Part shown: one piece after another, positions 16,144 to 18,644 of the stretch
Layout of the letters: every line of letters begins with the position of its first letter
How positions within the stretch are numbered: position 1 is the stretch's first letter
Source of the DNA: Auxenochlorella pyrenoidosa
Lineage: Eukaryota; Chlorophyta; Trebouxiophyceae; Chlorellales; Chlorellaceae
Direction of reading: 5' to 3'
NCBI GenBank assembly: GCA_001430745.1
Contig: KQ482032.1
Coordinates: forward strand, 1,616,411 to 1,635,054
Length of the DNA stretch: 18,644 nt
Notes under the pieces: model-generated
Database searches by the model: none
What the model was told of the DNA's origin: nothing
What the model saw: the letters and a program-made list of their open reading frames with translations, nothing else
Translations under genes and position numbers: made by a program

Positions 16144-18644
16144 GTGTGGGGCAGCCGCATGGGATTGGGCTCGCATCCGCAGAGACGCAACTCGCGCCGC
16201 TGTGCAATGCTCCGCTGCGCTGTGCTGCTGTGCTGCACCCACCCAGGCCAGCTGCGCCTGCCGTCCCGCCTTCCCTGTGCAGCGGCGCGGCCAGCAGCGG
16301 CGGCAACAGCGGCCGCAGCAACATCATCCCCAAGACCACGTGAGCTTGCAATGTGCTCTGGGCTCTGCACTCATCCAATGCCTGGCGGTCAGCTTGCACA
16401 GGATTGCAAGGCTTGCCAGGCTTGCCTACACAGCGTTCCCTTGCTCGCCCTCTTCCCTTGTGTTCCAGGCCCACCGTGCCCACCATCACCAGCATTGGCT
16501 GGTCTGGCAGCATGCCGACCCCTTACGTCACCCTCACCGCCATCCGGCCTGCCAGCGGAGGCTGTAAGCTGGCAGCGCGCTTTACCTCGGTCTGCAGACC
16601 TTGCCGTGCAGTTTTTTGTGCCATTCGCCTTCTCCTATGCACCCCTTCCCTTGCATAGCTGCGGACCTGGGCTGCATACAACTCGGCCCAGCCTCCCGGT
16701 CCTCGCTCTTGCAGCCATCCTGAGCTACACGCTGACAGCTGTCCCGGCGCGCTGCTGCGGCTACGCCACCGTCACTGTGCCTGGCCTGGCCTACAGCAGG
16801 AGCGGTGGGGGCAAGGTGCGTTGGTTCCCTCATAGTGTAATGGGCAGCGGCCTCTGCGCTCCAGTGCTGTCAATTGCATGCCTCGCCGTCGGCCCACCTC
16901 TGGCCCTGCCTCGCCAGCGCGTCCACTGTGCGGCCCTGGGCCCGACCCGCGCCTGCAGATCCGGGTCAGCGTGCCCGCCGGCTACTTCACCCTGGGGGCC
17001 ACCAGGTACTGGTTTGCGCTGCAGGCCCGCAACAGCCTGGGGCTCGGGCCCAAGAGCGCCCCCTTCTTGTGGCCCACCGGGTGAGCACCCAGCCCCCCAG
17101 CAGCCGGGTGGGCCGCCCTGGCTGCACTCTGGACCGCCTGGCCGGGCAGATGTGGGGTTGATGATGGGCAGGCGGAGCAGGGCGCGGGCAAGGCATGCAA
17201 GAGGCTCGCTTGACATTTTGCCTTCACTCTCTGCCCGCAGGCCACCCGCCGGCCCCACCATCACGGGCATCACATCCTCGCTGCTGCCAACGGGGCAGGT
17301 GCAGGTACTCATTGAGGCGGCGCTGCCGACCTTCTATGCAGGCAGGTGGCAGCTGGCAGGGCAAGGGGGGATGGTGTGTCAGTGCATGCCTGGGGCCCGC
17401 TGGCACCATGCGATTGCGCTCTGCCTTCAGAGGGACATGGCAGCGGCAGCCGTGCGTTGTAGGCGGGACATGCCAGCACACGCGTGTGCAGGCGGACACG
17501 CCGCTGCGGTTGGCCCTGCCCCCGCCTGCAGGCATCTCTGGATACGTCGTGAAGGCAGTGCCCAGGCAGGGCTCGCAGTACGCCACAGTCACCCGTTCCC
17601 CTGATGGCATCCCGTTCAAGGACTCGACACGGGTCTGTTAGCAGGGGCAGGCAGGTCGGAGGGGCACCCCCTCCGACATCAACACATGTGTTGCAGGCTG
17701 GCCCGTGCTTGCTGCATGCATGCGCGCTGAGCGCAGCCTGGCCTTGCTGCCCCAGCAGCATGGGCCACGGGACCCATCACGCCCATGGCCCATCATCTCA
17801 GACGGCGTGCACCTGTGGGAAAGCCCATGCACCGCTCCTGCACATGTGGGAAAGCCCATGCACACCTCCTGGGTGTGCCTGCAGGTCACCCTGATGGTGC
17901 TGGGGCGATGGTACGACCTGGCCAACCTGCAGTACGACTGGACAGTCATGTTCCGGACAAATCTGACAAACAGCGAGGCGAGCAACGCTTGGCTCTTCCC
18001 CGAACAGTGAGCCGCACGCTACTGCGCGTGAGGGCATGGGCGTCCAATACCCTGGAGCCGCAGGAAGTTGGCTTTGCAGCCTGAAAGGTGCATTACTACC
18101 CGTGCGCCCTTCACTGATGTGGCCTCAGCCAGAAGAGCAACCCCCTGCTGGTGCGCTGGCCCGCTGCAGGGGCAGGCCAGCCGCGCCCTCCATCCAGTAT
18201 GTCGCTGAGCAGTATTCCAAGGAGTGGGTGGTGGCGCTGCGCCCGCCTGCTTGGCGCGGCGGCAGCGGCATCTGTGAGTTGTCAGGCAGCTCTGGTACTC
18301 CTGCGGCAGGGCAGCTGGTGCTGTGCGTGTGCCGGGCACGCAGGCCTTGCTGAGCTGGCGCACCACCTGACTGCTGCCAGCAACACACGTCATCAGATGT
18401 AATTGTCTTGCCGCATCGGTGTATGGTTGCCGCCCTGGGCCCTGCCACCCCTTGCGGCTCGACCACAGCCCGCTGCTGCGCACCCGCCGGTGCAGCCGCC
18501 GCCACACGCTGTTCCCCCCTCCCTGCCCCCCGCCCTGGTGCCCCGCAGACATCTACAAGTACCTGGTGCTCGTCACCCGCGTGTGGGACAGGTTTCAGTA
18601 CGGAGCCATCAGCGTGCGGCCCAAGTTCCCAACCTGGCCGACCG
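14854..18644 (+). CDS. Secreted six-cysteine-domain/FN3-like protein, tandem paralog (3' end beyond the window)
   Basis: Fifteen exons visible: 14854-14953, 15078-15136, 15280-15451, 15674-15705, 15917-15978, 16105-16143, 16283-16339, 16469-16563, 16715-16815, 16959-17080, 17241-17341, 17532-17632, 17885-18006, 18170-18273, 18549->18644. That gives about 454 residues and remains open at the window end. The ATG is in a strong context (GCCGCCATG). Residues 1-21 are a signal peptide (FVLLAALASLLATAAA). Cysteines 25, 82, 93, 120, 129 and 154 match those of the first paralog. A Ser/Gly-rich linker (about 155-173) precedes the FN3-like repeats (about 174-280, 281-388, 389 onward). Shared motifs include C-x-WSDTY, RGCY, YGRYGF, SCP, CSVRLYT and SFW. 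Function is unknown; an extracellular structural or binding role is inferred from the architecture. Confidence 0.78.
16283..16339 (+). other. Ser/Gly-rich linker exon unique to the second paralog
   Basis: The exon encodes SGAASSGGNSGRSNIIPKT in phase 2-2, so it can be added or skipped without changing frame. It lies exactly between the six-cysteine domain and the first FN3-like repeat; the first paralog has no counterpart. Confidence 0.55.
16469..17080 (+). other. FN3-like repeat 1 of the second paralog (exons 8-10)
   Basis: Blocks: PTVPTITSIG, RPASGGSILSYTLTAVP, IRVSVPAG, YWFALQARNSLGLGPKS, ending LWPTG. Exons are 95, 101 and 122 nt with phases 2-1-0-2. An adjacent Cys-Cys pair (ARCCGY) sits in the middle exon, unusual for FN3. 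Confidence 0.72.
17342..17531 (+). other. GC-AG intron after exon 11 of the second paralog
   Basis: The next exon (GCATCTCTGGATAC) must be entered in phase 1 to read ISGYVVKAVP. The only nearby GT (17346) would enter in phase 2 and break the frame. TATGCAG followed by GCAGGT fits phase 1, matching all other introns at this cassette position. Confidence 0.65.
17809..17870 (+). repeat. Two-copy 31-nt tandem repeat in an intron of the second paralog
   Basis: Two near-identical units share TGTGGGAAAGCCCATGCAC and begin at 17809 and 17840, within the intron 17633-17884, just before its acceptor. They do not code for part of the protein. Confidence 0.8.
18170..18644 (+). other. FN3-like repeat 3 of the second paralog (exons 14-15, truncated by window end)
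   Basis: Blocks: AAPSIQYVAE, ALRPPAWRGGSGI, YIYKYLVLVTR. Exon 14 is 104 nt, phases 2-1; exon 15 is entered in phase 1 and is open to the window end. The first two parts of the cassette are present; the 122-nt exon is expected just outside. Confidence 0.6.

Larger units (their letters stand above)
17241..18006 (+). other. FN3-like repeat 2 of the second paralog (exons 11-13)
   Basis: Blocks: AGPTITGITSS, VLIEAALPTFYAGISGYVVKAVP, VTLMVLGRW, YDWTVMFRTNLTNSEAS, ending LFPEQ. Exons are 101, 101 and 122 nt. It carries an NLT sequon. The intron after 17341 uses a GC donor in this model. Confidence 0.65.

Noticed and set aside
15976..17604. A 542-codon uninterrupted open frame on the plus strand
   Set aside because: It runs through several introns of the second paralog and only partly coincides with real exons (for example 16715-16815). 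High GC content leaves few stops, so long spurious frames are expected.
1..18644. tRNA or rRNA genes, CRISPR arrays, transposase or reverse-transcriptase genes
   Set aside because: No cloverleaf arms, spaced direct-repeat arrays or enzyme motifs were seen on either strand.

Overview
The window reads as nuclear DNA of a GC-rich, intron-dense green alga. The proteins are plant/alga-like, the introns are short (about 75-390 nt), and most donors are GTGAG or GTGGG with CTGCAG acceptors. A trebouxiophyte of the Chlorella type is my best guess; that is inference. I built four split genes by hand from protein similarity, splice sites and phase bookkeeping. All of the splice models are unconfirmed by transcripts.

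Layout. (1) Positions 1-1970, plus strand: the 3' part of the E2 (dihydrolipoamide acetyltransferase) gene of the mitochondrial-type pyruvate dehydrogenase complex, six exons visible. (2) Positions 2683-6683, minus strand: a complete 13-exon gene for a malonyl-CoA synthetase (AAE13/ACSF3 type), 534 residues. It converges on gene 1. (3) Positions 7661-13255, plus strand: a complete 20-exon gene for a 593-residue secreted protein with a six-cysteine N-terminal domain and four fibronectin-III-like repeats. (4) Positions 14854 to beyond 18644, plus strand: a tandem paralog of gene 3, 15 exons visible, running off the window. Gene 2 and gene 3 are divergent across a 977-nt spacer. Genes 3 and 4 are separated by about 1.6 kb with a very G-rich tract just after the gene 3 stop.

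Genes 1 and 2 are ordinary acyl-CoA metabolism enzymes and I see no functional link between them beyond position. The unusual part is the pair 3/4. It is a small family of probable cell-surface or secreted proteins whose N-terminal cysteines keep the same spacing. Their FN3-like repeats are encoded by a repeated exon cassette of fixed phase (2-1-0-2), including a 122-nt exon that recurs exactly. Introns have been gained or lost between and within the two copies. About 5 of the 50 modelled introns appear to use GC rather than GT donors. Intron 3 of gene 1 carries a long, nearly perfect foldback.
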